Shown: positions 1 through 9,840 of the stretch, one piece after another | Layout of the letters: every line of letters begins with the position of its first letter | How positions within the stretch are numbered: position 1 is the stretch's first letter | Source: Candidatus Obscuribacterales bacterium | GTDB lineage: Bacteria > Cyanobacteriota > Vampirovibrionia > Obscuribacterales > Obscuribacteraceae | Direction: 5' to 3' | Length of the DNA: 64,000 bases | Assembly (NCBI GenBank): GCA_019744775.1 | Contig: JAIETZ010000001.1 | Coordinates: forward strand, 186,001-250,000 | Made by a program: the position numbers and the translations under genes | The notes under the pieces: generated by a model | What the model was told of the DNA's origin: nothing | The model's input: the letters and a program-made list of their open reading frames with translations, nothing else | Database searches by the model: none

Positions 1-3000
1 GGTGGAGATAATGCTGTCGATTTGCGTTATGTTGCCGGCACCAGAAACAGTCAATTTCACTTTATTGCCTGCAGTACTTGTGGTCGACAAGTTCTTGCCC
101 AATTCAATGTTGTTGCCGTTTTGTGCGGTCAAATTGATACTGCCAGTTGCATAAACTGGTCCTGTAACTTCAATCTTGCCATTAGCAGTTAAATTCAAGG
201 TGCCTGCAGTTGATGGCAGATTTGCCGTGGTGCCAAGTTTGACACCGCCGGTCATCGTGAAGTTTGCAGTGCCTGTTGTACCAATAACTAATTGTCCGGC
301 GTTGCTGGAATTCACATTGATACCACCTGTACCGGCATAGACACCTAGCATTGGCGCATTCAAGGTATTAACAGAAACAGATGAATTAGCAGCCGCTGCC
401 CATAGGGTTATGGAATTGCTTCTGCTCAAAGACGTCATCGAGATATTGCCGTTGTTGGACACCAATACCAAGTTCGGTGCAATCAATTTGGAGATGCCGT
501 TATTATCGTTTGTGATTGAGTTGCCTTGTATTAGGTATAGCGAACCCTGCGTACCTAAAGTCGTAACGTTAGCTTTAACCCAAACGTTAGAGATACTCTT
601 AAAGACACCGGCAACTGTGGTTACTGGTCCATTAATAGTCAAATCACCAGCAGTTGCATCAATTTGTATGCCAGAAGCATAGGATTCAAGCAGCGAAACA
701 CTACTGGCTGAGTTAGAGATGTAGGCTAGACCATTTGTCCTAACTGACAAAACAGCGGCATTCATCATGATTGGGTTTATTGACTGACCGAAACTGCCAT
801 TTGATGAGAACAAGTTGGCAGCGCCTGTGGTTATAAGCCCAGTACCTACGTTGCCATCAGAAATTAGATATACGGTTCCCGGAGCAATCATATTGCCACC
901 AGTTGTGGTAGTGACCGTATTCAGTCCGATGGTGCCTGCTCTATCAGTTCCTGTATGAGCTTGTGCAAAGACTAACGACGTTTTGCTAGATCCCAATGAG
1001 ACATTATTGAGTTCAATATTGCCGCCTGTCGATGTACCACCACCAATAACCATCCATGTTTGTTGGTTGGCGCCGGTACCGTAATTCAATGTAGCGGCAT
1101 AATCACCAGCAGCCACAATGATTTGACCATTTGGTCTAGTGGCGCTTGTGCCCGCATCGATCTTTGCGCTAAGCGGTGCGTTGCTTGCAGTTATGTCACC
1201 GGAAGCCAAAATTATGAGATCACCAGGAGCATTGTAGGTAGAACCACCGGCAAAAAGGTTGGTTGATCCAGTTGATAGATCAAGACTGCCGCTGCCGTTT
1301 TTAATAACAGTTACCCCTGTTGTTGCAAGTACTTTGCCCAATCCGCCGCCGATGTTCAAACCGTAGTTTGTATTCCAGCTTAGACGTCCAAAGACAACCG
1401 GCTTAATTAGGTAATTGACACCATTTTGTTGTGTCAAGAAAGTGACCGATCCGCCGGCTACTGTTGCTTGGTTGATGTTCGGTCCGGCTGGTCCACCTGT
1501 TACCGTGACGGTCGGAGACTGAACAAATACCGAACCACCTCTGCCCAGATTAGCAAATGCCGTGTATTGATATTGACTTGTCTGCACAAGCGTCAGAGAC
1601 TGTCCGCCAAGCGCATTGATAACACCATTAACTGTGACGCTTGTTCCGGCAACTAGGTTGATGTTGCCGCCATTAGACACTGGTCCTTGACCTAGGGTTC
1701 CTGCTCCACCGTATGTCGAAACACTTCCGCCTGTCGGCATTGGTGTGGTTGGGAATGGTGAACACAAGAAGCATGGATTGACATTCGATCCTGTTCCACT
1801 CGTGCTGACAAAGTCACCACCTGTAAAACTAGGTACAACAATGTTAGCTGCAGCGGCGAGGAAACTTATAGATGTTTGCGTTACTGCATTGTCGATGACC
1901 AACGTAGAGGTAACACCTGAAACACCAAAGTGGGTTTCATAGCCGGTTGTGCTGCCGTGATCATCTATATAGAAGCTCATTCCATTAATAGGTACAATTC
2001 CGCCGCCGGAGATTAGATCGCGTGCATCTTTGTACAAAGTCGTAGCAACGGTTATATCGTCAACGGTTATGCCCAGTCCCAAACCGGTTCCAACACTATA
2101 CTGCCCACCGTTTAGGATAGCGTTCAAACTTAGTCCAAAGTAGGTTGAGCCAGCACCATTAGAACCGTTCAAACCGTTCTGTCCAGGAGATCCGGGAAGT
2201 CCGCCGGTGTTACCGTAGCTGACGATATCGCCGTTAACAGTAATGCTGCCATTGCGAGCAAGCACGTCTATGTCGCCACCGTCACCGCCATTGCCACCCA
2301 TGCCGCCATTTCCGCCAAAGCCACCAAGTCCGCCATCAGATCCGACATTGCCTATGCTAAAGCCAAGTGTCGCATTGACAGTGACGCCTGTTCCGGATGG
2401 CTGACCGTTCATACCGGCATCACCCATGAAGCCGACACCACTCGAGCCGCCGTTGCCGCCGTTGCCACCATTACCACCGGCTCCGCCACCGCCACCGGCA
2501 CCACCTGTGGTGTTGAGGGCTTTAGTTGTGCCACCAGCACCAACAGTTACGTTGCCCAATTCAGAACTTATGAAAATACGTCCACCGGCACCGCCGGCAC
2601 CACCGACTCCGCCAGGAGCCACAAAACCACCGGTTCCGCCAGTTCCGCCGCTTCCGCCAACTACTGCGCCGCCGCCATTAGAACCACCGTTGCCGTTGCC
2701 GCCGTTGCCGGAGCCACCGCCGGTACCACCGTTACCGCCAGAAGCAGTGATATTTCCTGTTAGAGAAATATTGGTCGTACCTGTAATTTTGAATTTACCA
2801 CCGTTGCCGCCATTGCCGCCGAAGCCACCAGCTCCTGCACTACCGCCATCCCCACCGTTGCCGCCGGAACCACCATATAAGAAGGTATCTGCGCCGCCGC
2901 CGGATGCACCACCATTGGCGCCATTGCCGCCTGCACCGCCATTGCCACCATTGCCACCCATGGCGCTGAAGTTTACGCCGCCTATGGTCGTTGAGCTGGT

Positions 3001-5295
3001 GAGTGTTACGGTAGAACCATTACCACCGAGTCCGCCTCCGGAACCGGATCCGCCGATACCGGCATTGCCGCCGTTACCGCCGCTACCACTCACAATTCCG
3101 CCCGTACCACCGACGCCATTACCACCGGTTCCACCGACTCCGCCCCAATTACCGTTGCCGCCTTGTCCACCGTTAGCAGTAATCGTCGTGACATTAATTG
3201 CATTAGCTGTGATATTTATGTTTCCTGCGTGGCTGCCATTACCACCTTTTGCGGCATTGCCGCCATCTCCTGCAGCACCAGCATTACCACCGTCACCGCT
3301 GGCACCGGCACCATAAGCTGTACCACCGCTGCCGCCATTGCCACCATTGCCGCCGTTACCGCCGCCACCACCAATACCACCGACGTTGCCATTGGTATTG
3401 AGATTAGTCGCAGTGACCGTTCCGCCAGAAGTTATATTAATAATGCCGCTGATACCGGCATTGCCACCTGTACCACCATTGCCGCCATCACCACCCGCAG
3501 CGCCGTGACCGGCGTCCCCGGCGTTGGACGCAACATATGAGTCGCCACCATTACCACCGTTACCGCCTTTGCCACCATTACCACCAGCGCCACCATTGCC
3601 ACCGGCTCCGCCGTAAAGCGCGACGTTGGTTAAATTGACATTTCCACCGGCATTAATTGTTAGGTTGCCACCATTGCCGCCATTACCGCCACTGCCGCCG
3701 TTGCCGCCGTTGCTACCGGCTAAACCGCTGCCGCCGTCAGAGTAGGCGCCACCATTACCACCATTGTTACCGTTTAGACCATTGAAACCTGCAAAACCAG
3801 TTGCACCCAATCCGCCCACAGCTTCAATTCCGCCTGTCGTTACGGTGCCTGAAGCAGTAATCGTGACATTACCGGCATTGAAACCATTTTGACCAGAAAA
3901 TTGTCCATTGAGACCAGTAGTCTTAATAGATCCGGTCGTTACGTTGCCTGAATTGCTGCTTCCAGCGTTGGCAGTCAAAGTAATGTTCTTGCCCACAGTT
4001 TGCAGGTTCAGCCCACCCAACTCAATGTCTCCACCAGTTGTGCTTGCACCGGTAATGTTGTATGTCGGTGTCGCACCGCTGCTGTTGCCTTGGTTGCCTG
4101 TTGGCGTGCTGAAAGTTACGCCTGCGGCAATGGTCAAACTACCGAAATTGCCATAACCAATACTCAACGTTTGTCCGCTAGGACCAGATACTGTTACGTC
4201 CTTTCCGGACAAGAAAACCCAATCTTGTCCTGGAGCATTTGTTACTTGGGTGAGAATTGACGGTGTGATATTCAGATTGTTATTTCTGTCCCAGAAAATC
4301 GGGTCACCGGTTAGATTCAAGTTAGCTAGATCAAAATCGCCTTCGTTGACACCAGCATAAGCAGCGCCGCCTGTGATACTGACTGGTCCGGCGATACTAT
4401 TTGCATCCACATATACATCGCCATCAGGGCTTGTGAAGCTAACCGATGAACCGGATATGTCGCCACCAATCAAATTAAGCAAAGCTTTGGTTACGTAATC
4501 GTTGTTAGCATCTTTGATTGAACCCAAAGTGCTGAAAGAAACAACATCCTTTGCGCGAATCTGACCAAGCATGTTTTGAATATCGAGATTCGTTCCAGCA
4601 AGATTGTGCACGGAAAGGCTTCCGTTTAAAGCTTGCATGATGCCTGAGTTCATGACTGAAGCGGTGGCTAATTGCAAATTACCCTGCATAGCAGCAATTG
4701 TTCCGCTGTTGATGATGCTGGCTGCTTGCAACGTAGCATTTTGAATTGCAGACAAAATGCCGGAGTTGGTTATGCTACCGCCTGCTTGCATGGCCAAATT
4801 ACCGGCAGAAGATATGGTGCCGGTGTTAACTATGTTATTGAGGGCCGTAAAAGACAAACTGAAGTTGCTGACCAACGAGGACACATCCAAATTGAGTCCA
4901 GGAATTCCCCCCTGGGGAATAATGGATGTGATCAAGCTGTTGTTATATATATTGTTGGCGGAAAATGCACCTATCGTGACGCTCGGGTTTGTTGAATACG
5001 CGTAAATTGAACCATTGTTGGTGATGTTGCCATTTACGTTGACGCCGCTAGCAAAGTTCGCAAAGTCGATAGCCATTGTCTGTCCATGATCGACAGAAAG
5101 ATTTGTTATTGGTGCGTTTCCGCCCACGGGTCCAGCATTCAACTGATCCGGAGTTAGCTGTGTAGTGCTAACTGATACGGGAGGCTCGCCTTCAGCAAAT
5201 GCATAAGGAGACAATATGGTCGCCGCCACAAATGCCAATGTACTTAAACCAGCCAGCAATTTTCTTGCTTTAACTGTCAGTAGCTTGTTATTCAT
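1..5295 (-). CDS. Giant exported repeat protein (adhesin-like), C-terminus outside window
   Basis: The frame is open without a stop from the ATG at 5295 to the window edge (1765 codons); I read the regions 5295-4050 and 1-2040 codon by codon. It begins with a signal peptide (basic [12 protein letters not shown], hydrophobic core, cleavage near AFA-EG). Residues about 88-370 hold a module of NxGxI-type repeats that is also present in the giant protein at 43701-52673. Residues about 490-1035 are a Gly-Gly-X region. The rest is Thr/Ser/Asn/Gly-rich with the periodicity of beta-solenoid exoproteins. A PCFLC cysteine pair sits after the Gly-rich part. A short GGGAA lies about 10 bases before the start. 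I infer a surface or secreted role in adhesion or matrix formation. I do not recognise a canonical two-partner-secretion domain. Confidence 0.85.
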   Translation of the reverse strand, partial: MNNKLLTVKARKLLAGLSTLAFVAATILSPYAFAEGEPPVSVSTTQLTPDQLNAGPVGGNAPITNLSVDHGQTMAIDFANFASGVNVNGNITNNGSIYAYSTNPSVTIGAFSANNIYNNSLITSIIPQGGIPGLNLDVSSLVSNFSLSFTALNNIVNTGTISSAGNLAMQAGGSITNSGILSAIQNATLQAASIINSGTIAAMQGNLQLATASVMNSGIMQALNGSLSVHNLAGTNLDIQNMLGQIRAKDVVSFSTLGSIKDANNDYVTKALLNLIGGDISGSSVSFTSPDGDVYVDANSIAGPVSITGGAAYAGVNEGDFDLANLNLTGDPIFWDRNNNLNITPSILTQVTNAPGQDWVFLSGKDVTVSGPSGQTLSIGYGNFGSLTIAAGVTFSTPTGNQGNSSGATPTYNITGASTTGGDIELGGLNLQTVGKNITLTANAGSSNSGNVTTGSIKTTGLNGQFSGQNGFNAGNVTITASGTVTTGGIEAVGGLGATGFAGFNGLNGNNGGNGGAYSDGGSGLAGSNGGNGGSGGNGGNGGNLTINAGGNVNLTNVALYGGAGGNGGAGGNGGKGGNGGNGGDSYVASNAGDAGHGAAGGDGGNGGTGGNAGISGIINITSGGTVTATNLNTNGNVGGIGGGGGNGGNGGNGGSGGTAYGAGASGDGGNAGAAGDGGNAAKGGNGSHAGNINITANAINVTTITANGGQGGNGNWGGVGGTGGNGVGGTGGIVSGSGGNGGNAGIGGSGSGGGLGGNGSTVTLTSSTTIGGVNFSAMGGNGGNGGAGGNGANGGASGGGADTFLYGGSGGNGGDGGSAGAGGFGGNGGNGGKFKITGTTNISLTGNITASGGNGGTGGGSGNGGNGNGGSNGGGAVVGGSGGTGGTGGFVAPGGVGGAGGAGGRIFISSELGNVTVGAGGTTKALNTTGGAGGGGGAGGNGGNGGNGGSSGVGFMGDAGMNGQPSGTGVTVNATLGFSIGNVGSDGGLGGFGGNGGMGGNGGDGGDIDVLARNGSITVNGDIVSYGNTGGLPGSPGQNGLNGSNGAGSTYFGLSLNAILNGGQYSVGTGLGLGITVDDITVATTLYKDARDLISGGGIVPINGMSFYIDDHGSTTGYETHFGVSGVTSTLVIDNAVTQTSISFLAAAANIVVPSFTGGDFVSTSGTGSNVNPCFLCSPFPTTPMPTGGSVSTYGGAGTLGQGPVSNGGNINLVAGTSVTVNGVINALGGQSLTLVQTSQYQYTAFANLGRGGSVFVQSPTVTVTGGPAGPNINQATVAGGSVTFLTQQNGVNYLIKPVVFGRLSWNTNYGLNIGGGLGKVLATTGVTVIKNGSGSLDLSTGSTNLFAGGSTYNAPGDLIILASGDITASNAPLSAKIDAGTSATRPNGQIIVAAGDYAATLNYGTGANQQTWMVIGGGTSTGGNIELNNVSLGSSKTSLVFAQAHTGTDRAGTIGLNTVTTTTGGNMIAPGTVYLISDGNVGTGLITTGAANLFSSNGSFGQSINPIMMNAAVLSVRTNGLAYISNSASSVSLLESYASGIQIDATAGDLTINGPVTTVAGVFKSISNVWVKANVTTLGTQGSLYLIQGNSITNDNNGISKLIAPNLVLVSNNGNISMTSLSRSNSITLWAAAANSSVSVNTLNAPMLGVYAGTGGINVNSSNAGQLVIGTTGTANFTMTGGVKLGTTANLPSTAGTLNLTANGKIEVTGPVYATGSINLTAQNGNNIELGKNLSTTSTAGNKVKLTVSGAGNITQIDSIIST
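2190..3830 (-). repeat. Gly-Gly-X coding repeat region
   Basis: On the minus strand, in the frame of the giant gene, this stretch reads mainly as GGN, GGT, GGS and GGA triplets (DNA units such as GGCGGTAAT). It is interrupted every 50-80 residues by short non-glycine segments of the form NITITANG. The layout resembles the PGRS part of mycobacterial PE_PGRS proteins and predicts glycine-rich helical sheets interleaved with beta-solenoid rungs. The opposite strand yields long proline-rich open frames, which are a by-product of this composition. Confidence 0.85.
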
Positions 5296-5553
5296 TTATA
5301 TGATTTCCCGTCGTCACGTCAATTCTGTTTCCAAGAAGTCCTGCGCGCCAACCGTCGGCACTTTTTGGAAGTCAAGAGTATAACATCTTGACAGACACCT
5401 TGAAATCCTTATAACCATTAATATCTGCTAGTTTTGGGGGGGTAATACGAAGGACAATGAGACTTTTTAATATTCAAAATTGAACTTTTTGGCCCCCAAT
5501 TACGTATTAGATATGTAGAGCAAACGTCTCTAACTCATAGAGGGAGATTGAAA

Positions 5554-6084
5554 ATGAGAATTGTAAACTTACTAGCAGCCTCAGTCGTAACAATTGCCGC
5601 AGCAATCCCCGCAATCGCCGACGAGGCAACGATTGCGCGCTGTCCGATGGGCGCAGGACACGGACGAATGCACGGTGAGTGCGACAAATTCAGACGACTT
5701 GATCTAACAGACGAGCAAAACGAGAAGCTTTATCAGCTCAAGGAAAAATTTGCCGACCAGATAGGCACAACCAAAGTTGAGATCAAAAAAGAGCGCAGAA
5801 AGATGCGAGATCTTTTAACCCAGCCAACAATCGACCGCAAAGCTGTGGAAATTACGCAAGGCAAAATAAACAGCCTAAAAACAAGTCTCTGCAATGCCAA
5901 AGTATCCTTCAAGTTAGACGCCAGTGAAATCCTCACAGCCGAACAGCGTAAACAACTGCGCTACGGATCTTTTGGCTCCGGCTGGGGTAAGGCAGGCACA
6001 AAAGTAAGTGATTCCGACACTGAGTTCATACTTTTAAGTCTCCTACCAGATGCTGATTCAGACATCGACAACGACCTCAACTAA
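5554..6084 (+). CDS. Exported Spy/CpxP-like LTXXQ-motif protein
   Basis: The protein has 176 residues. An in-frame TTG six bases upstream is rejected because AGGGAG at 5541-5546 is 7 bases from the ATG at 5554 but only 1 base from that TTG. A signal peptide ends near AIA-DE. The mature part is helical and charged and carries the two motifs typical of the Spy/CpxP/ZraP family, LTDEQ (near residue 50) and LTAEQ (near residue 128). Family members are periplasmic chaperones or metal-stress sensors. The middle is a Lys/Arg/Glu-rich helix and the tail is acidic (DADSDIDND). Cys residues at the start of the mature protein (ARCPMG, GECDK) and at SLCNAK could bind metal or form disulfides; this is inference. 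A hairpin terminator follows. Confidence 0.75.
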   Translation: MRIVNLLAASVVTIAAAIPAIADEATIARCPMGAGHGRMHGECDKFRRLDLTDEQNEKLYQLKEKFADQIGTTKVEIKKERRKMRDLLTQPTIDRKAVEITQGKINSLKTSLCNAKVSFKLDASEILTAEQRKQLRYGSFGSGWGKAGTKVSDSDTEFILLSLLPDADSDIDNDLN

Positions 6085-6103
6085 GCATTAACAGTCAATC
6101 CTG

Positions 6104-6130
6104 CGAGGTAGCGGCACTGTCGCTACCTCG
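6104..6130 (+). terminator. Hairpin terminator between two exported-protein genes
   Basis: CGAGGTAGCG at 6104-6113 pairs perfectly with CGCTACCTCG at 6121-6130 around a 7-base loop and is followed by TCTTGT. The T-run is weak, but the 10-bp GC-rich stem lies just after the stop at 6084 and before the next start at 6224. Confidence 0.65.
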
Positions 6131-6223
6131 TCTTGTATCAGTCTCTTTGCAAAATTCCTGAAAGCGTTAGTGAAAATGCCCACTGGGTAAGAAATTTTGG
6201 GCATGTCCGTAGGGAGAAAAAAC

Positions 6224-6760
6224 ATGCAAGGCAATTTGTTTCAAAGCATATTTCTGACGGTAATATTGAGCACCAGCGCATCTTACGCTGCCATACAAAA
6301 AATTCCACCGCATGCGAAATTACAATCAACTGCAACAAATATCGCATCTGTTAAGGACCTCAATTGGCTAAAAGGGAATTGGACAGCCAAGGGCACTAAA
6401 GGCTCCGTACAAATCCAGACAACGCCAGTAGGCGACGATAAGTACATCTACATGACTTTCATGGATGACAAAAATGCTGCCGGCGAATTGCAAGTAATTG
6501 GCTGGAGCCCAAAAGCAAAGACTGTTATTTCCTGGAGTTATGACAGTGACGGCGGATTCGGCAAAAGTCTTTGGAAAAAAGACGGCAACGACATTGTGGT
6601 CAAATCAATTGCCGGTCATCCGTCAGGAAGAAAGGGGATGGCCAGATATCGCCTGCATAAAATTGACGACAACAGTTTCAGCTGGAAATCAACCATGAGA
6701 TCCTACGACGGCAAAAGAATTCCTGATACGCAAGAAGTAATTGTGACTCGCACACAATAG
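6224..6760 (+). CDS. Exported lipocalin-like domain protein (SgcJ/EcaC C-terminal type)
   Basis: The protein has 178 residues. The start is the ATG at 6224, because AGGGAG at 6211-6216 is 7 bases upstream; in-frame TTG and ATG codons further up have no SD. A signal peptide ends near SYA-AI. The rest (LNWLKGNW, WSYDSDGGFGKSLW, then DNSFSWKST near the end) resembles the beta-barrel domain that follows the SnoaL-like domain in SgcJ/EcaC-family proteins of planctomycetes and related bacteria. Here it stands alone. The role is unknown; the fold suggests binding of a small hydrophobic ligand. It lies between the LTXXQ protein and the Gly-rich protein on the same strand. Confidence 0.65.
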   Translation: MQGNLFQSIFLTVILSTSASYAAIQKIPPHAKLQSTATNIASVKDLNWLKGNWTAKGTKGSVQIQTTPVGDDKYIYMTFMDDKNAAGELQVIGWSPKAKTVISWSYDSDGGFGKSLWKKDGNDIVVKSIAGHPSGRKGMARYRLHKIDDNSFSWKSTMRSYDGKRIPDTQEVIVTRTQ

Positions 6761-6799
6761 CTCACAGAGAAACACGCGGAATACCGGCGGAGACACCCC

Positions 6800-7966
6800 A
6801 TGATCACAAGAGAAAAATTTGCAAGAGAAAAATTCGCAAATGCAATGATAGTTGCTTTAGCACTCACACTTAGTCTTACCCAATTAGCCTACACCAGAGG
6901 CGGCGGCGGCGGACACGGCGGTGGTGGTTATGGCGGTGGCCGCGGTGGTGACGGCTTTCGCGATGGCGGCTTTCGCGACGGGGGCGACAGAGGTTCTGAT
7001 CGCGGCGACGGCGGGGACGATGGGCGTGGATTCGGACGCAACTTCGGTGATAATTTCGGACGCATTGATGATGCTGATGCCTTGCAAGGTCGCATGGACA
7101 GAACGCCTGATGACTTAGCACGCGATGATGCCGAATTGGACAGAGAAGCAAATCATCTTTGGAATCAGCCCATGGATAGTCAAAGATCGATGGCTACTGA
7201 TGGCGGCTTCGGGCGCATAGCAGGCGACGATGCGCGCAGTATGATTCCAGAAGGAAATAAGACGCAAGCCATATCGCAAAGCACGTTGTCCAATCGCGGC
7301 AATTCTGTGAGAAATGCCTTTAACAACAACAATGCCTTTGGCAGAAACTGGTGGAACAACCGTGATGGTCTCTGGTACGGTCCCTGGCTCGATGATGGTT
7401 GGGGCTGGGGCTATACAGGTTGGGACGGACTCTCCGGATTCTGGGGAGATGACTATTCTGATGCTCCGGTTGAATACGACTACGGCAACAACATTACTTA
7501 TCAGGGCAATGATGTTTACTATGGCAGCCAAGACGTAGGAACAGCAGAACAGTACTATGATGAAGCTTACGCGCTTGCTCAAACAACACCAATTTACTCG
7601 GCTACAAATCCACAACAAAAAGCACAAATGACCAAATCAAACTGGAAACCGATGGGCGTATTCTCACTTGTACAGGGCAACCAAACTGACTCTACTGAAC
7701 TATTTCAAATTGCCGTCGGCAAAGACTATTCTATTCACGGAAATTACTACAACACACTAACCAACACAACAAAACAAATTTCCGGCGCAGTCGATAAAAA
7801 GACCAAGCGCGCAGCCTGGACAATTGACGGTTCTAAGGATGTTGTCTACGACACGGGTGTAGCCAACTTGATGAAGGCAGAAAGCCCAATACTTGTTCAC
7901 TTCGGCAAAAACAAAACAGAGCAATTTGAACTTGTGAGACTCAAACAAAACCAGGCCAAAGTATAA
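6800..7966 (+). CDS. Exported Gly/Asp-rich protein with conserved C-terminal domain
   Basis: The protein has 388 residues with a signal peptide (residues about 14-33). Next comes a Gly-rich stretch (GGGGGHGGGGYGGG), FRDGG/RGDGG repeats, and a Trp/Tyr/Asn/Asp-rich middle (WWNNRDGLWYGPW). The C-terminal domain of about 110 residues (from NWKPMGVFSLVQ to TEQFELVRL) contains GNYYN, VDKKTKRAAW and ILVHFG. From memory, such tails occur on exported proteins of planctomycetes and melainabacteria; the function is unknown. The N-terminus carries an internal duplication (REKFA twice) from a near-perfect 15-base direct repeat. GGAG lies about 7 bases before the start. A cell-surface location is likely. 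Confidence 0.7.
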   Translation: MITREKFAREKFANAMIVALALTLSLTQLAYTRGGGGGHGGGGYGGGRGGDGFRDGGFRDGGDRGSDRGDGGDDGRGFGRNFGDNFGRIDDADALQGRMDRTPDDLARDDAELDREANHLWNQPMDSQRSMATDGGFGRIAGDDARSMIPEGNKTQAISQSTLSNRGNSVRNAFNNNNAFGRNWWNNRDGLWYGPWLDDGWGWGYTGWDGLSGFWGDDYSDAPVEYDYGNNITYQGNDVYYGSQDVGTAEQYYDEAYALAQTTPIYSATNPQQKAQMTKSNWKPMGVFSLVQGNQTDSTELFQIAVGKDYSIHGNYYNTLTNTTKQISGAVDKKTKRAAWTIDGSKDVVYDTGVANLMKAESPILVHFGKNKTEQFELVRLKQNQAKV

Positions 7967-7975
7967 ATATCTAAT

Positions 7976-9211
7976 TTATTTTGCTTTCACTGTTTTTTTC
8001 GGCTCCGGCTTAGCTTTTGGTTCCTTGGCTTTGTCCGCTTTTGTCTTATCCGGTTTTGTCTCGGAAGTGGTTTCTTCTACAGGTTCTTCTCTACCTGGGA
8101 CAAAACGCCACTTAACTTGCTTACTCACATCTTCTATAGGATTGCCGCCGGACATAGGCAACATACGCACCTTCAAACCAGCATTTAAATCAAGTCGCTT
8201 CAAATCAATAGAACGCAGATTTTGGTTTTCATAAGTGCGAAAATACATAACATTGTTTGCCAGATCTTTAATGAGTGCCCACTGCGTGTAATCGCAATGA
8301 TCAAGATCACCCGGTTTTGCTCGCACATCTCCTACTGGAATATCCACTGCATTGAGAATATGCTGAGCAAGAATAACGCCATCAAGCGCTTTATCAACTG
8401 GTTTTGCAAAATTGACCATTGCAATAGTTCTCACAAAACGAGACGGAGGAGTCCAGTCACCAGGCACACCGAGAAATCCTGAGCCCTGCCCAGGTGGCGC
8501 CAATACTGTGCCGCGCACTTCAATAGAAGTAGGGTTCGCCGGTTTGAGCGTCAAGTAATTGCGCATGTTTATCGACTGCCAATCAAATGGCGGTGCGTTA
8601 GTTAAAACACCATTGGGATTGTCGTAAAACTTCTGTTGACCATCGACAAATTCCAAGACAGCATTATTGCCTTTTGCATCGTGCAGGGCAAAATGCATTG
8701 TCGAGATTCCACCTAATTGTTCTAGCGGTTTGCACCAGACTTTTACCTTGGGCAAATTCGCTTTTACTTCCGCAACAGTAGAGAAATTACCTAAAATCCA
8801 GTGTCCTAAATCAAGCGCATCGAGTGTGATTTTATTGTCTTTAGGAGCTACCGTCTGATAAGTGGTGTACTCGGGAAGCCAGAGAGCGCCAACTGAAAGT
8901 CCTTTTTCATTCATGCCGTCAATGGCTACATCAATGTCCAGAGCGTCAGCTGCTACATAACCGTATTTCGATAGCCACTTGAGTGCGGCCTTACCATCAG
9001 GCGTGCGTGACGTGTGGTCCTCGCCGCGAGCATGAACTCTCAACTGAGACTTCAAATCAACTGCCCATTCCATCGAGCGACCAATAATTACCGAGTTATC
9101 CTTTGTCTTAACCTGAAAGTCCGTACAGGCTACAGCCGGCAAATGACTAACAAGAGACAGGCTTAAAAATACGCCCGGCAATTTGCCAAAAACACCTTCA
9201 AATGCACGCAT
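7976..9211 (-). CDS. Exported choloylglycine-hydrolase family (Ntn) amidase
   Basis: The protein has 411 residues. The longest frame begins at 9316, but AGGAGG at 9218-9223 is 6 bases from the ATG at 9211, giving a clean signal peptide that ends just before the catalytic Cys (LPAVA-CTDF). In this family (penicillin V acylase, bile-salt hydrolase, linear-amide C-N hydrolases) that Cys becomes the N-terminal nucleophile. Other visible family sites are GRSMEW (Arg kept, the usual Asp replaced by Glu), the Asn in VLTNAPPFDW and the Arg in SRFVRT. It probably hydrolyses an amide in the periplasm; the substrate is unknown. The last 40 residues are a Lys/Glu/Pro-rich tail. It is divergent from the cupin gene at 9315. 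Confidence 0.85.
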   Translation of the reverse strand: MRAFEGVFGKLPGVFLSLSLVSHLPAVACTDFQVKTKDNSVIIGRSMEWAVDLKSQLRVHARGEDHTSRTPDGKAALKWLSKYGYVAADALDIDVAIDGMNEKGLSVGALWLPEYTTYQTVAPKDNKITLDALDLGHWILGNFSTVAEVKANLPKVKVWCKPLEQLGGISTMHFALHDAKGNNAVLEFVDGQQKFYDNPNGVLTNAPPFDWQSINMRNYLTLKPANPTSIEVRGTVLAPPGQGSGFLGVPGDWTPPSRFVRTIAMVNFAKPVDKALDGVILAQHILNAVDIPVGDVRAKPGDLDHCDYTQWALIKDLANNVMYFRTYENQNLRSIDLKRLDLNAGLKVRMLPMSGGNPIEDVSKQVKWRFVPGREEPVEETTSETKPDKTKADKAKEPKAKPEPKKTVKAK

Positions 9212-9314
9212 ATTTGTCCTCCTGCCGCCTATGTACCCCGTTAAATAAACGCATGCAAAGGAATTACGTGATAAGAAAAGAAATTTTAAGCCGGCGTGGT
9301 ATGTCATTACCATC

Positions 9315-9836
9315 ATGCCTAAGAAAATAGATTTGTCAGCTTCCGATTTAATCCAACTTTTGAAGTTGGAAGAGCATCCTGAAGGCGGCTATTACCGGCA
9401 AACTTACAAATCCTACGAGCTCATTCCTCGAGAGGTTTTGCCGCCACGCTACGAAAGTCCCCGCTCTTATGGGACTTCTATCTATTACCTGCTTACTAAA
9501 GAGACTTGTTCCAGACTGCACAAAGTTGCATCTGATGAAACATTCCACTTTTATTTCGGCGCCCCTGTAGAAATGCTTCTACTTTTTCCGGACAACAGGG
9601 CAGACATAGTTGTTTTAGGTCACAACATATTAGCTCGACAACAACCGCAATACACGGTTCCAAAAGGAATTTGGCAGGGCAGCAAAATACTGCAAGATCC
9701 CGATTATCCGGATTATGCTCTTATGGGCACAACTGTGGCACCTGGCTTTGAATACGATGACTTTGAACTGGCTAAACGTGCTGAACTTCTAGCCGAGTAC
9801 AAAGAATTTGAAAAACAAATACTAGACTTGACGTAA
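9315..9836 (+). CDS. Cupin protein, DUF985 (Cupin_5) family
   Basis: The protein has 173 residues and no signal peptide. It shows the family signatures LLKLEEHPEGGYYRQTY near the N-terminus, SIYYLL, the metal-site-like segment DETFHFYFGAPVEML, and TTVAPGFEYDDFE near the end. Members are small cytoplasmic cupins of unknown or sugar-related function. I see no clear SD before the ATG. The gene is divergent from the amidase at 7976-9211 and convergent with the hydrolase at 9841-10914 (4 bases between stops). Confidence 0.85.
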   Translation: MPKKIDLSASDLIQLLKLEEHPEGGYYRQTYKSYELIPREVLPPRYESPRSYGTSIYYLLTKETCSRLHKVASDETFHFYFGAPVEMLLLFPDNRADIVVLGHNILARQQPQYTVPKGIWQGSKILQDPDYPDYALMGTTVAPGFEYDDFELAKRAELLAEYKEFEKQILDLT

Positions 9837-9840
9837 TTGC

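Noticed and set aside
2426-3316. Plus-strand open frame rich in PPLPP
   Set aside because: It is the complement of the Gly-Gly-X region of the minus-strand giant gene. Its proline pattern is explained by that repeat, and it has no SD or signal.
3000-3800. CRISPR-like regular repeats
   Set aside because: The periodicity is a coding triplet pattern (GGX), not conserved direct repeats with unique spacers, and no cas gene is present.
7115-7627. 170-codon minus-strand frame inside the Gly-rich exported protein gene
   Set aside because: It is antisense to a gene with a signal peptide and a conserved C-terminal domain, and has no SD.
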